A program made the position numbers and the translations under genes. This document shows positions 12,641 through 24,059 of a stretch of DNA of 64,000 nt, one piece after another. The stretch lies in assembly GCF_002127325.2 (NCBI RefSeq), contig NC_035447.2:24051780-24115779 (forward strand). The letters run 5' to 3'. The stretch is from Helianthus annuus. Lineage: Eukaryota > Streptophyta > Magnoliopsida > Asterales > Asteraceae. The notes under the pieces were generated by a model. The model saw only the letters and a program-made list of their open reading frames with translations, made no database searches and was not told the origin of the DNA. Every line of letters starts with the position of its first letter. Within the stretch, counting starts at the first letter, position 1.

Positions 12641-12644
<4 letters not shown>
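10707..12644. mobile_element. TIR element C1, 1.9 kb
   Basis: Left: GGTTCAAACGTGAAC then CAGCGTGAACTGCGTGAACT (about 10735). Right on the minus strand: GGTTCCAGCGTGAAC then GCGTGAACTGCGTGAACT. Both ends continue into a CTGATCTGGGCCC / CTAATCTGGACC block. Both borders are (TA)n. The interior has a 5'-UTR-like segment (10942-11080) with a donor-like TTTAG|GTATGT, an exon-like GC patch at 11390-11640, and tandem repeats at 11740-11890. No transposase is seen. Confidence 0.75.
11740..11890. repeat. 43-bp tandem repeats with ACACATGTGT core
   Basis: Three to four copies of GCGCTGTACACATGTGTATT plus a CTGATTTTGCTCTGTTTTTAA spacer-like half. They produce an artificial repeated peptide frame (11743-11934). 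Similar TACACATGTGTA cores recur at 12330-12370. Confidence 0.85.

Positions 12645-12719
<75 letters not shown>
12645..12719. repeat. (TA)n microsatellite between C1 and D1
   Basis: About 37 TA units, uninterrupted. Confidence 0.95.
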
Positions 12720-12722
<3 letters not shown>

Positions 12723-12958
12723 TAAGGTTAACATACAAAAAGCCTTATCATACATCACGTAAGAGACAATGGTAACCGTTGGATCAGGGGTATAATCACG
12801 CATGGGACCACATAATCACGCATGGGACCACATAATCACGCATGGGACCACCTAATCACGCATGGGACTATAATCACGCACGTTCTATGATAATAACGCA
12901 CGTTATATTTTTTGTCATGTATGTTAATGTAGGTTAAGCCCTGAAGTACATTATACTT

Positions 12959-12962
<4 letters not shown>
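12720..12962 (+). mobile_element. MITE D1, about 243 bp
   Basis: Starts GAGTAAGGTTAACATAC, contains about four tandem copies of ATAATCACGCATGGGACCAC (12790-12870) and ends with CATTATACTTTCTCT. A near-identical copy lies inverted at 18963-19205. Non-coding. Confidence 0.8.

Positions 12963-13036
<74 letters not shown>
12963..13036. repeat. (TA)n microsatellite between D1 and A2
   Basis: Uninterrupted TA tract; reads as repeated Tyr-Ile in translation, which is not a gene. Confidence 0.95.
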
Positions 13037-13039
<3 letters not shown>

Positions 13040-13424
13040 GGCTGCTAGAATGAGAACCACCTCGAGTTGTAAGAACCGCGAGAACTACACCCCACGGGTG
13101 GGCGTTCACCATGATTTTTTTTTTACAACTAGATGTGTGTATTATAAACACAGCCGTAAAAAAGAAATTTAAACGCCGCGGCCGAGGGGGTAGTTTTTTA
13201 CACCACAAGTTTGGTGTTTTTAATTTTTTTCTTTTTTCTTTTTTTTTTTCACCAAACTTGTGGTGTAAAAAACTACCCCCTCGGCCGCGGCGTTTAAATT
13301 TTTTTTTTACGTGTGTGTTTATAATACACACATCTAGTTGTAAAAAGAATCATGGTGAACGCCCACCCGTGGGGTGTAGTTCTCGCGGTTCTTACAACTC
13401 GGGGTGGTTTTCATTCTAGCGGCT

Positions 13425-13427
<3 letters not shown>
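13037..13427. mobile_element. Foldback element A2, near-perfect hairpin
   Basis: Almost the whole 391 bp is one inverted repeat, with arms of about 190 bp around a T/CT-rich spacer at 13227-13247. The outer ends are the A-family terminus (GCTAGAATGAGAACCACC). The arms include GAGGGGGTAGTTTTTTACAC and its complement. The transcript of either strand would fold into a long double-stranded stem. Confidence 0.9.

Positions 13428-13499
<72 letters not shown>
13428..13499. repeat. (TA)n microsatellite between A2 and A3
   Basis: Uninterrupted TA tract. Confidence 0.95.
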
Positions 13500-13502
<3 letters not shown>

Positions 13503-13889
13503 GACCGCTAGAATGAGAACCACCCCGAGTTGTAAGAACCACGAGAACCGCGACCCGCGGGTGGCCGTTGACCACGAAATTTTTTTTACACCTAGATCCG
13601 TATATTTTAAGACCGGGTGTAAATTTTGGGTTCAAACGGCGCGCCCGAGGGGGTAGTTTTTTACGCCCAAAGTTTGGGTTTTTTTAATTTTTTTAATTTT
13701 TCTTTTTTTTTTAACCAAACTTTGGGCGTAAAAAACTACCCCCTCGGGTGCGCCGTTTGAACCCAAAATTTACACCCGGTCTTAAAATATACGGATCTAG
13801 GTGTAAAAAAAATTTCGTGGTCAACGGCCACCCGCGGGTCGCGGTTCTCGTGGTTCTTACAACTCGTGGTGGTTCTCATTCTAGCGGTC

Positions 13890-13892
<3 letters not shown>
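13500..13892. mobile_element. Foldback element A3, near-perfect hairpin
   Basis: 393 bp, arms about 180 bp, centre near 13680-13713. The termini GGGGACCGCTAGAATGAGAA and the minus-strand right end match. It shares outer sequence and the GAGGGGGTAGTTTTTTAC block with A2, but the inner arms differ, so it is a sister copy and not a tandem duplicate. Confidence 0.9.

Positions 13893-13959
<67 letters not shown>
13893..13959. repeat. (TA)n microsatellite, right border of the nest
   Basis: After this tract the interrupted LTR resumes with CAATACAACAACAACCCTAA. Confidence 0.95.
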
Positions 13960-13961
<2 letters not shown>

Positions 13962-14037
13962 ATACAACAACAACCCTAAAGTCCATTAATATTAGGTCAG
14001 GCTTGGTCTATGGGCCTGAATGTCTGCATTCATAACA
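13960..14037 (-). repeat. Proximal half of the split 3' LTR
   Basis: On the minus strand it starts TGTTATGAATGCAGACATTC and matches the start of the LTR at 24913-25066 up to the TA tract. Differences are scattered, as expected for an old insertion. Confidence 0.82.
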
Positions 14038-14051
14038 CTCACCCTCAGACA
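14038..14051 (-). promoter_or_regulatory. Polypurine tract of the minus-strand copia
   Basis: Reads TGTCTGAGGGTGAG on the minus strand, directly before the LTR start. This purine run would prime plus-strand DNA synthesis. Confidence 0.6.
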
Positions 14052-14779
14052 TTTAGAAATACACATATACTGTTAACATTATACTACTAGATAATGTTTA
14101 CACGATTCTTCAGGACCGATGTTAACTGATACTGCAGGACCAGTTATGTTGCCCCATTAAAACCTTACTAAGAAAAACCCAGTGGGACAAAACTTAGTAA
14201 AGGAAAAAGAGTACATACCCTGTGTATATTATGGATACATTACTCCCCCTCAATCTTACTTGTATATCTTGATGATGTTGAATCCAATCTTCTGTGACAA
14301 TTATTTGACATGATATTTGGCGTAGTCTTCTTTTATTTGAGTGTTGTTGTCTACATTGTCTTCATACAGTATAGCTTAAGCTTCTCTTGATCAATTCTAA
14401 TTTACATACTTCTTAAATACGCTGAAATCTTCGACCATCATAACTTGTATCTGGATTGAGATCGAATTCTATGCGAGTCTAATATATATCAATCATAACC
14501 CAGGATTCCATATTGTTCTTGTGGAACTATCCCGTGTGTCGAGTTTGTAAATATGTCAAATAATTATTTAATGTGCTTTATAATTCTGTCTCGTTAAAAT
14601 CCATGCCAGGAAAACCCAATGGGACAAAACCGTAGCTAAGGGAAAAGAGTGCACGACGCACTATACATAATTAACAACATGATTTATGATGATGTTAAAT
14701 TAGTACTTCGGGACCTATAAGATAAACTGATACTACTGGATCCGTTATGTTGTCTCGTTAAAAACCTTACCAAGAAAAA

Positions 14780-16450
14780 CCCAATGGGAAAAACTTAGTG
14801 AAGGGAAAAAGAGTGCAACATTTGAGATTAGAACTGTAATCTTACCAATACATCTAGCAAGAACGTAATATCAGATGTCGTCTTGTTTGCAAGATACATC
14901 AATGCTCTGATCGCAATTAAGTATGGTACTTCTTGCCTAAGTAGTTCAACATCCTTTTCTTGGAGTTGATAAGAATAATTTTTCTATTTCAAGCGATCAG
15001 ACAATCGTTCATGTACTCAACGAATGAGCTTTTTCTATATAACATCTTCTAGATGTAGTCAGATTGATGAGCAAAAATAGTACATATATACTCGAACTAC
15101 AGGTCGAGAATAACTACACTTTGTAAAGGTCATTCAAAATTTTCCTCTTTAGTTTGAGAGTTCCCTCTCAATGATGTTTACATTATCACTGTAAGAGTGA
15201 AATCTTGTTAAATAGATGTGGCTCATTTTATCAAAATTATACCTTTCTTTTTCAGAGTATAGTCGACTGTACCACATACGAGTAGGTTCATTTAAGATTC
15301 ATATATATAACACATATGGGATTATTGTTTCATAATGCTTTAAGCAGTTTTAATCCTTCAGGGGTTTTCATACAGATGTCATTTGCAATTGTCTCGTACA
15401 TGTATACGGTGATGACATCCATAAGTTGTTTTATCTGAAGTCATTCTGAGATTGCGAGGCCGCTTAAACATCTAAAGATTATCGCATCCACTACAGGGGT
15501 ATACGTTTCCTCGTAATCAACTGCTGGGATTTGGGAAAAATCTTTATGTTAATATGCGTGCCTTACATCGCAAAAAACCCATTATTTACGTTTCCTTATA
15601 TCTAAAGACACCCATTTATAACCTACTGCTTTGACGTCTGTGGATGTTCAAACTGTTGGTTCAAAAACGTTTAGTTTGTCGAACAAATTTAGTTCAACCT
15701 TAAGTCATGTAGCCATTTTGGCTATTTGTGTGCGTACACTCTTGCACACTTTCTATATACGTAATCTTGTTTTTTTCATCGATTACATCTATTGCTATAG
15801 CATAATCAAATATATCATTTTACACGTGTTTCATTACGGTTCCATATTGGACTTATTTTGTACATAATTCATCGCGATGTCATATTTGTTTGGTACTAGA
15901 ATTTCTTTTAGAACTCCATTAGCCTCTTTTGAGGTTTGACAACAACCTTCTTTAAGGTTTAGTATGCAACCACTTCTGAGGTTTTACATGCAACCACTTA
16001 TGGTGTTTTATGTGCCACCTCTTTTGGGGTTACACCAACTGCGTTACTCTACTCTTTTTGTGTTTGTGCGTTTTATCTTTTTGGAACCGATTTATCTCTC
16101 ACAATTTATTAATATGATAATCATTTTGCGAGTACTTCCATTCGAGCAGATAAGTTTAAGCTGGTATATGTGACTTTGTCACCTTATTTGTGTTAGTGAA
16201 TGCATCTTGTATTTCATTTGTTATTATTTCCAAATACACACTCTTTCTTTTGGACTTCAGATTTGCACTGACCACTTCAGGGGTCGATATATAATATGAT
16301 GCGTTCTTTTATGTTGCCAGTCTTTCATTTTCTTGTCCCCCCCTAAGACTGGGAATACGATGTACATATCCCATTTTATATGTTATGGTGGTGCTATTGG
16401 TACATAGGCTGCATAACAAAATATATAAAAAAAAATGAAAACTTGGTTCT
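14780..16450 (-). pseudogene. pol: Decayed copia integrase/RT/RNase H
   Basis: Minus-strand translation in shifting frames gives fragments familiar from copia Pol: a LRGG-like block near 16340 (integrase C-terminal region), YKW...RKRK followed by DYEETYTPVVDAI near 15500-15560 (RT fingers), a KAHSLST block near 15030, and a run corresponding to the pre-RNase H region near 14880. The RT active-site segment is not recognisable. Stops are frequent. Sequence at 14140-14240 and 14590-14830 (for example AAGAAAAACCCAATGGG) matches the 3' untranslated type I associate with this lineage. It is ancient and non-functional. Confidence 0.6.
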
Positions 16451-16451
16451 C

Positions 16452-18541
16452 TTCAGGAGACCAGTTGTAATGGGGAGTATTTGTGGTAAGCAGTTGGTTT
16501 TAAATTGATATAATCAATCGACGAATTCCGTCTCGACTACGTATGCCTCTCACTATATTTCACATTGTGCCCAACAATGGTCCCTACAATTGGGTTGTCA
16601 AAGAACAGTGTTAAAACATGTCAAAAAACAATGTTCCATAGTGTTGGGCATATGCTACATACGGGTAGCTAAAAACTCACATGTAACCATGTATGAATGC
16701 CACAATCCACACAATTGTACATTTCAATGGTCCCATATAAGAGGGATTGTTTGTAGGAGTTCATTGTTTGGAAGGGCATAAAAAAATATTTGCCACAAAA
16801 AAAAAAAAAAAAAACTAACTAAACATATGATAAGGCATTTTGGGAGCAATGTTTTTAGATTACTTAGAGGTGCTAAGGTACCGGTTAGCATGTTTGATTG
16901 TTTAGCATATCATGATGCTATCTTGATGACCTATTTGGTCATGCCATGTGGTGAACGTATAAATATTCTAGTATCTTCTTGTTACTCACCATATTTGATT
17001 TAATGGAATATTGTGGAAAATTAGTATCATTTCTAGTAACTTCTAATGTAGTCTTCTGGCCATATTTGCTATATGATATATTTTAGATATTTAGTACATT
17101 TTCTTTTACACCATTCCAAGGTGATGACTTTTCATTCAAACATAGTGGAAACTTAATAAATTTCTTCGGTATACATTAGAATATGATGCATTATGAATTA
17201 CAAAATTCGATATCAGCGGGTAAACTATCGATGCTCTTCTGGAGCATTTAGTATGCTATTAACACGTGAAATAGTATCAATAGCGTCTCTACCACGTGAA
17301 ATATTATAGTTTTAGCCTTTGTTTAGAGGGAAAACATGTATTATTCATAAGGTTTTCCATCACTAGGCTATATGTTAGCCAAAAACGCCAAGTGCGATGA
17401 ACTAAAGTTTGGGTTGAACTTAAAAAATCATTATTAAAACAAACAGGACTTTGTATATATTTGGGAGAACTTCGGGTTCTCAACATTGATTTAGGATTCA
17501 TGTGAAATTTAGTATAAATGAGCATCAACACTAACTCAAATGAATTATTATCTATCAATTTAAGTAACTAACATCAGAGTAGTTTACTTAAGCTAAAGTC
17601 CACTAATTATTTTCATAGCTATTTTTCATCATTTTCATGTGAGGGCACATTTCTAATGACTATATAAATGTCTATTAATATTTGTTTAGCAACAACAAGC
17701 AATTAGAAGAATAACCATACAATTAATTATGTTGACTATGCATAGCATTGTAACAAGCTGAAATATCAAATCACTAAAGCATAACAATGTTTATCTCAGC
17801 GTAGTTGTTTGGTAACCAGCTACCAATGAAATTTGTATATATTTGTTTAGCACATTTAACTTGTCAAAAGGCAATACATATAACATATATGCTATCTAAA
17901 ACAATGAGACCAACAGAAGTATTGCTGAACAAATGAAATCCGTAATATCTACCCATAAGCAAGTTATATGCACGTTAATTATTCACAATTTATATGCATA
18001 TCAATTACATATATAAATCACACACAATCCTAGGACATTATACGTATACATATATGTGTGTGTGAATGTTAAAGAGATTAAGCTCATATTAATTTGCTTG
18101 TCATGTCTAGAAAAAAAAAACAGTTTAATTTCCGAGGATTGAAGAAAGTGTTGGTAATTTTAGTGATTATCAACATTTGCAGTGGTATTGGATTAACTCG
18201 TTGAATAGGTATACTCGTTATATATTAACCAAGTTAGGTGATGCAGGAATGGCGTACTTGGTTGTTATAACGGGCTGGTGTGTTATCGGTTTTGGGTCAA
18301 CTACCTTTATTAAATGGATTAAATAATTAATTAATTTAATTAATTAATTGTGTATAGTTACATTGTTTTATGAAATTAACTTATTAATAAAGGTGTCATT
18401 TATTTGCCAGTAAGTTACATTGTTTTATATTAAAATTTATATGTCAAATACAAGTATTACACATCAGAAGTAAATGTACATGAACAAATTAAATACTAAA
18501 CAGACTTTTTCATAGTATAATAATTTGTCAACTATTGTATA
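16452..18541. other. AT-rich sequence, probably 5' half of the old copia
   Basis: By position this should hold decayed integrase, protease and gag of the minus-strand element, but I cannot identify any motif with confidence. A minus frame at 17304-17558 (84 aa) has no recognised similarity. Confidence 0.35.
16796..16814 (+). repeat. Poly-A run, possible retroposon tail
   Basis: Nineteen A after TTTGCCAC. It could be the tail of a short plus-strand retroposon (16560-16795), but no duplication or source was recognised. Confidence 0.3.
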
Positions 18542-18790
18542 CTTTTTTTTGAACGGCCGACAAAAATTTTATTCATTGTAGCAAGATGCTACCCACCAAA
18601 TCTACAACGTTTCACACCAAAGTACAACATTCGACACCAAAACAATACAATTACATTATCTCAAAACGCTTAAATTGAAACGACTCCAATCTTCCCAAGT
18701 TAGTGTCGCCTCTTTTGATCTGCTTTTAACCCAAAGATACGCCACCGATTTGATCTCGTCTACAAATTCATCTCCATCAAACGTTATTAT
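18542..18790 (-). mobile_element. 5'-truncated LINE tail
   Basis: On the minus strand the end of a LINE ORF2 is readable as DEIKSVAYLWVKSRSKEAT then WEDWSRF and a stop. A short 3' UTR and a T-run at 18543 (a poly-A tail in element sense) follow. This matches the C-terminal zf-RVT tail of plant L1-type elements. Only about 250 bp remain, as is usual for incomplete LINE insertion. Confidence 0.7.
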
Positions 18791-18962
18791 GAAATATGAT
18801 CAGTGCATACATAACATATTATCTAAACAGTATAAACTATAAAGCCAATAAGTAAGAGCTATAATCTGTCTATAATTTCATATTGCAATTTTAAAATCAT
18901 CATCTCTTAAATTAAATTGTAAATCACCTAATTTTCTATAAAAAATAGTATTATTGTGACTA

Positions 18963-19205
18963 GAGAAAGTATAATGTACTTCAAGGCTTAACCTACATTA
19001 ACATACATGACAAAAAATATAACGTGCGTTATTATCATAGAACGTGCGTGATTATAGTCCCATGCGGGATTATGTGGTCCCATGCGTGATTATGTGGTCC
19101 CATGCGTGATTATGTGGTCCCATGCGTGATTATACCCCTGATCCAACGGTTACCATTGTCTCCTACGTGATGTATGATAAGGCTTTTTGTATGTTAACCT
19201 TACTC
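18963..19205 (-). mobile_element. MITE D2 with 10-bp flanking duplication
   Basis: Inverted near-identical copy of D1, including the tandem CATGCGTGATTATGTGGTCC units. ATTGTGACTA occurs immediately before (18953-18962) and after (19206-19215). That is the length expected of Mutator-like elements (9-11 bp). A related GTGACTATCCAT occurs again at 19250, so part of the repeat may be local. Confidence 0.7.
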
Positions 19206-19215
19206 ATTGTGACTA

Positions 19216-19965
19216 TCCATGTTCCTAACTCCATATCATTTAGTATTATGAATATAGTGACTATCCATCTTCATAACTCCATATAATTTAAGATTGTAAT
19301 TAAATGGATATTAAAGATCATTTAAAGTAATAAGAATTAATCAAATTTCTAATTAAAAGATATTAATAAGAATGAATTAAAATTAATAAAGAATGAATTA
19401 AATGGGAAAAATGATATTTAATAATTTTAATTTCTAAGCATTAACCAACATCATATATATTAATATCTTTTAAAGCCTTTTTTAATTTCTAAAACATTTT
19501 TAGTAACGGATTTAAAACAAGTAAATAATATCAAAATATTCACGTAGTTCTCCAAGTTTATTATCATCATTTTCTATTAATTTGTCTTATATCAATAATT
19601 TTACCTATGAACTATGGCGTATAAATTCCATAACTACTTTTTTCAAACCTTCAAAGTTACATGATTTTATTTGTAATCAAATTTCAAAATCTAACTAATC
19701 ATACTAAATTGTTGCATTCAATTAAATTCACCAAAAAGAATAAACTTCTAAATGATCAAGACTACAGTAGCAGTAATAACAATGATCGCAGTATAATCAT
19801 GATTCACGAAAAAGTCGTAGTTGAACACATAAGCTATTTAATATTATATGAATATTATAATGAGTTTCAATTATCATGCATATAATAAAAAAAACATTAA
19901 TTGCTAGATGATTAATGAAATTCACTAAAAAAACTTTGACAAATTTAATTTTATGTACCAACGCA
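19216..19965. other. AT-rich spacer, no gene seen
   Basis: Short direct repeats (TAGTGACTATCCAT) near 19210-19260; otherwise nothing recognised. Confidence 0.5.
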
Positions 19966-19984
19966 TAACACTACTAGAAAACCG

Positions 19985-20300
19985 GGTATTTCCGACCGCA
20001 TTTACAGTCGCAAAACAGTCGCAATTGCCTTGTTGCGACCGTTTTGCAACTGAAAATGTGATTGGAAAAACACTTGTCGCAATTGCCCTATTGCGACCTA
20101 GTTGCGACCACTACTGCATTTTCTGCGACTTGTGTTTGCGACCATAAGAACGGTCACAAAATTTGCGACTGTCCTGATTTTTATAACATTCTTCGACTTG
20201 TTGCGACTGTTTTGCGACCGCCTAATTTTTGCAACCGTTTTGCGACCCTTTACGATTTACAGACTTTGCGACTGTCGTTTAATGGTCGCAAAATTCTGTT
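19985..20300 (+). repeat. CACTA left subterminal repeats
   Basis: About ten degenerate copies of TTGCGACCGTTTTGCGAC-like units in both orientations. The right counterpart is at 24060-24350. Confidence 0.85.
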
Positions 20301-21740
20301 ATTTTAGTATTATTATTATTTTTTGCATTTTCAGCTTGTTTCTCTTTTAAACCTGCTAATAATATTCATATTTTCAATATATATAATAACATTCCACTTA
20401 AGAGTTACAAACTCAAACATCAAAAACTCGAGTTATGTTAACATAATTCATATGTAATATAAAGAGTTTATATCCTAACATCAAATACTTGGTACAGAGT
20501 TTCAAAACTAGCCATGCCTTCGTTAGCTGCCCCATGTTGAGTAGATTATAACCAGTCCGTAGCTGCCATTGCCATACCGCTTCACATGATCACACCACAT
20601 GGCCTTAGTTTCCAACAATTTGCTAGATAGAGCACTGTAAGATGTATACCTCCCCATGATTTGTTAAAAAGACGGTATCTCCATGGCTTCCTTTCCGATG
20701 GTTATGGCCATCATTAGTTGGGATGATATGTAGGAACATATGATGATGCCTGCATCAATCATAAGAAGGGTTCTATCAATAAAGCTTTTATAAACATCTG
20801 TTGCATAGAAAAATGGCACCAAATTTTCACAAACAAATAAGAATATCTACACCAAACCACATAGAGATCTGGCCACGCATACCGCTCCTGCATGTAATTT
20901 GTTACTAAATACATCACTATTAGAATTTCACCTTCTTACTCTTGGCTGATTTAGCAAAATTTGCAGCTTTTCCGATAAAATTCGAAATCTTTTTAGTTGG
21001 GTCTTTTCCTGGAGGATGGCTTTCCTCTTGGCTTGTGGAACGGGTAGTTTGAAATTTTTCTAGGTGTATCATCTCACCTATCCTGCCCAAGACGGAACTT
21101 TTCAACTGATTAAAAAGAGGAAATTTGAGAAACAATTGCTTTATACCACCCAGTGATGTGGCATAGTTTCAAGAATTAATTCTCTAAACTCCCTGCATTC
21201 AAACTACAGTTGAAGAATGCTCAGCTAAAGATAATATCAAATATTTAGCAATAGACATTGTTTATATACCAAACTTATGTTGTGAAATAAGGACATCTCC
21301 TGGTTGGCGTCTATTAAGAACATGGACATCAAGCTTATAGTTATGTTGTGAAATAAGTGTTGATTCATCTAATGGAACTGCTTCAATTTTCTATTATTAC
21401 ATAGATCAATTGTTAATAAGCGTAGAAGATTTAAGATAGTATACTTTCATGCTCAACATTAATTTGAAGTAAAAACAAATTCCCATTTCAGCTGTATGCT
21501 ACCAACCAAAGTTCAAATAAAATATAAAATTCAAAATACCTCATTTTTTCTACTCCAGCGGAGTGTACCGGTTCGCCCCGCAAAAGCATAAAGGGCAAAA
21601 GGGCAAAATGGCACGAGCTAAATCGGTGCACATTTTTTCTGCTGTTGCTAATAAAGGTGCTTGTTCCTCATCATCTGTGGGCCCGTTTTCATCAACTGCA
21701 CGAGCTAAATCGGTGCAAGATGAGGGGCCCGCCATCTCCT
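20301..21740. other. CACTA interior, unidentified
   Basis: A minus-strand frame at 20920-21135 (71 codons; KFVKSKKVKF-like basic end) and one at 21550-21735 (61 codons, with CTDLARA twice) are open but unrecognised. They may be further captured exon pieces: the second follows directly after the methionine synthase segment in the same frame set. Confidence 0.35.
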
Positions 21741-21750
21741 CTGCCTGACC

Positions 21751-22288
21751 GGAAGCTGCTTTTGATCAAACCGAGAGTCTTTTCACCACGGACCAAATCA
21801 AAAGTGTAACCGCTAACGCCAGGCAAGGAAGTTAGCGTTTTGAATGCTTCAGCTGGAGCACATCAGAACACATACAGTATAACAATCAAATTACGGTGCA
21901 AATCAACATACGAAAACCTCAGTGTGATTACGGAACTTACGAGTTGGTGTCAAACCACTTGGCCATTTCCATAGCAGGAACCGAAGCGTTTCCTCTAGCC
22001 ATGGAGAAGTAAGTGTCGAAACCGATTTCACCGTCGTTCTAGTTGTATCTTGCGGGGACGGCACCGAGCATGGCGGTGGTGTCGAGAACTTGATCGTAGT
22101 ACGAAAATGTGTTGCTAGAGATGTACTTAATGCCAGCATCGGACATCTGTTTCCAGATGGATGATCTGAGATCAGCAGCCACCTTTTGCAAATCTTCGGC
22201 GGTGCTCTTGCCGTCCCAGAACGATTCGAGAGCAATTTCAGCTCTCTCTTGGGGCCCATACGTGGATATCCAACAATGTGAGATGCCA
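21751..22288 (-). pseudogene. METE: Captured fragments of cobalamin-independent methionine synthase
   Basis: Minus strand, exon-like piece 1 (22288-21941) begins with [17 protein letters not shown], the conserved N-terminus of plant MetE. After a one-base deletion it continues in another frame as the expected [28 protein letters not shown] and [14 protein letters not shown] blocks. It ends at a consensus donor (CTC|GTAAGT). After about 80 bases and an acceptor-like CTCCAG, piece 2 (about 21858-21751) gives [20 protein letters not shown] and a following LVRG block, a separate downstream MetE segment, so intervening exons are missing. The start codon is GTG, there is a frameshift and an in-frame TAG, and most of the 765-residue enzyme is absent. 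MetE makes methionine from homocysteine and methyl-tetrahydrofolate. This copy cannot. Confidence 0.9.
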
Positions 22289-22298
22289 CTGTTTTAAA

Positions 22299-22379
22299 GG
22301 TCGTGTAAATAAGGGTCGGTTCAAAGAAGACTAGATTATTTATCTAGTCTTCTTTGAACCGACCCTTATTTACACAACC
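22299..22379. repeat. Perfect-stem hairpin flanked by direct repeats
   Basis: Arms of 37 bp (22299-22335 and 22343-22379) with one mismatch around a 7-base loop; the core is AAGGGTCGGTTCAAAGAAGA. GCCACTGTTTTAAAGG lies on both outer sides (22285-22300 and 22415-22430), so the hairpin is bracketed by a direct repeat. It sits just upstream of the captured MetE start. Confidence 0.85.
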
Positions 22380-23499
22380 TGTTTTTGGCCCTCGTAATGA
22401 AAAACATTGGATCCGCCACTGTTTTAAAGGTTGTCCTACACTGCTACTCTCCAGATTTCGTTACACTTAAAGTCACCAAGAATTCATCTATCTCATATGA
22501 AAGCGAATCAATCAAAATGTATGATGAGAAGCTCTATTCTATATATAGGAGAACGAACTACAATGGAGCTACCTAACAGACTAACCGAAAGGTAACTGAC
22601 AATCTCAGGCTATACAACTACTCCTATACAAACACTAATACAGTAATACACTACCTCTAAAATGGCATGTTATGAAACAGTATAGACATACTCAAATGTA
22701 AAAATAAAAACATTACTTGTGTCGCACACTCACACTAATCATGATCATAGTAAAAAAAAACCTCTGTGTGTATATATATAATAACATGAAGTTATCATGT
22801 CACACCTAATATATTGATCTACTTTACGAAACCGAGGCAGATGAAAACTTGTTCGATTTGCAGCAAAGCAAGAACAGAACAAATCATTTCATATACAAAT
22901 TATACGTAAAATCAAGATCCAGTTATCGATCGATAGCTCTCGAAACCGTAGATCACCACATATTATCCCATTATCATTCCATCTATGTGTAAAAATACGA
23001 TATAGATCAAAGGATCCGGACATCCTGTGATCTTAATAATCCATTTACTAAACCTAAAATCTCACAAATCTTATAAAAACCCTAACTAGAACTAGAATGC
23101 ATAAAACATTCTACACAAATCACTAAATGTGATAGTCTACATGCATATGTGATACCTAATCCACATACACAACGAAACATGGAAGCAGATCACGGACGCT
23201 TACATTCAGATCTAACTATATTACTTAAAATTTTTCAGAATTGAATTTAGATTCACATATAAACCTAAATTGAACTCGTAATCAATTTCATTTAAACTTC
23301 TACCAAATCCATATCCAAATCAAGATAGAAAACAGATCTAATAACCTGAAAGCAACTGAAAAGCTATTTGGATTCAATGCCGTAACAATAACCAGCTTAT
23401 AATTGACACGAATCCGAGAGCCGATAGAAGCAATGGAAGAAGAAGATGCAGTTGAATTAGAATAGAGATTGATCATCATACTGGAATCAGGATGAACCC

Positions 23500-23860
23500 T
23501 AGAAATCACGACTGTTGAAAGAGCTTGAGAAACCCTAGAAATTTGTTAAAATGACGCCTGCTGATGGTGATAGTAGATTGGGGAATAAAAGAGGAAAAGC
23601 ATCTCATGTGCATCGCCGGTGATTCGCGTCGGAGATGAGTGACGATCGACCGGATTTGTGTCTTTCTAGCGACAGGATCCGAATTTTGGTGAATTGATGG
23701 ATGAATTTGGGGAATTTGGTGATTTAGAACCGAAGTGGTGAAAATTTGAAGATTTTGGGTTTTGAATTGGGGGTTGAAAGGTTATTAGGGGTATATTGTA
23801 ATCGAGAAGAGAAGACGTAGAACGTTGGTTTTTACCCTTCATTTTGTACGAGTGGATTAA
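23500..23860 (-). other. 5'-UTR-like segment within the CACTA
   Basis: On the minus strand, CT-rich, GC-richer sequence with 'ctagggttt' phrases, as typical of plant 5' leaders and first introns. It may be the promoter or leader of the captured methionine synthase gene, since it lies upstream in the same orientation. No motif proves this. Confidence 0.35.
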
Positions 23861-24059
23861 ATTGTGAATTTCAATAACTTTTTCATGTTTTATTTATTAT
23901 ATAATATAATGTTAAATGTTAAATAACTTACTATTGTTTTTAAAAATTACTTTTTTCTAATTAATAAGATATTTGTTTTTATTTTTTATTAACAATAATA
24001 AGCGGGTTATGCTCGTGCGTTGCGATGGTTTTTTAATGTTTCGTATACAATTGTTTACA

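Noticed and set aside
12951..14035. Reading frames with Tyr-Ile runs over and beside the TA tracts (also near 10207 and 26804)
   Set aside because: Direct translation of (TA)n and of the hairpin arms; no codon bias or domain.
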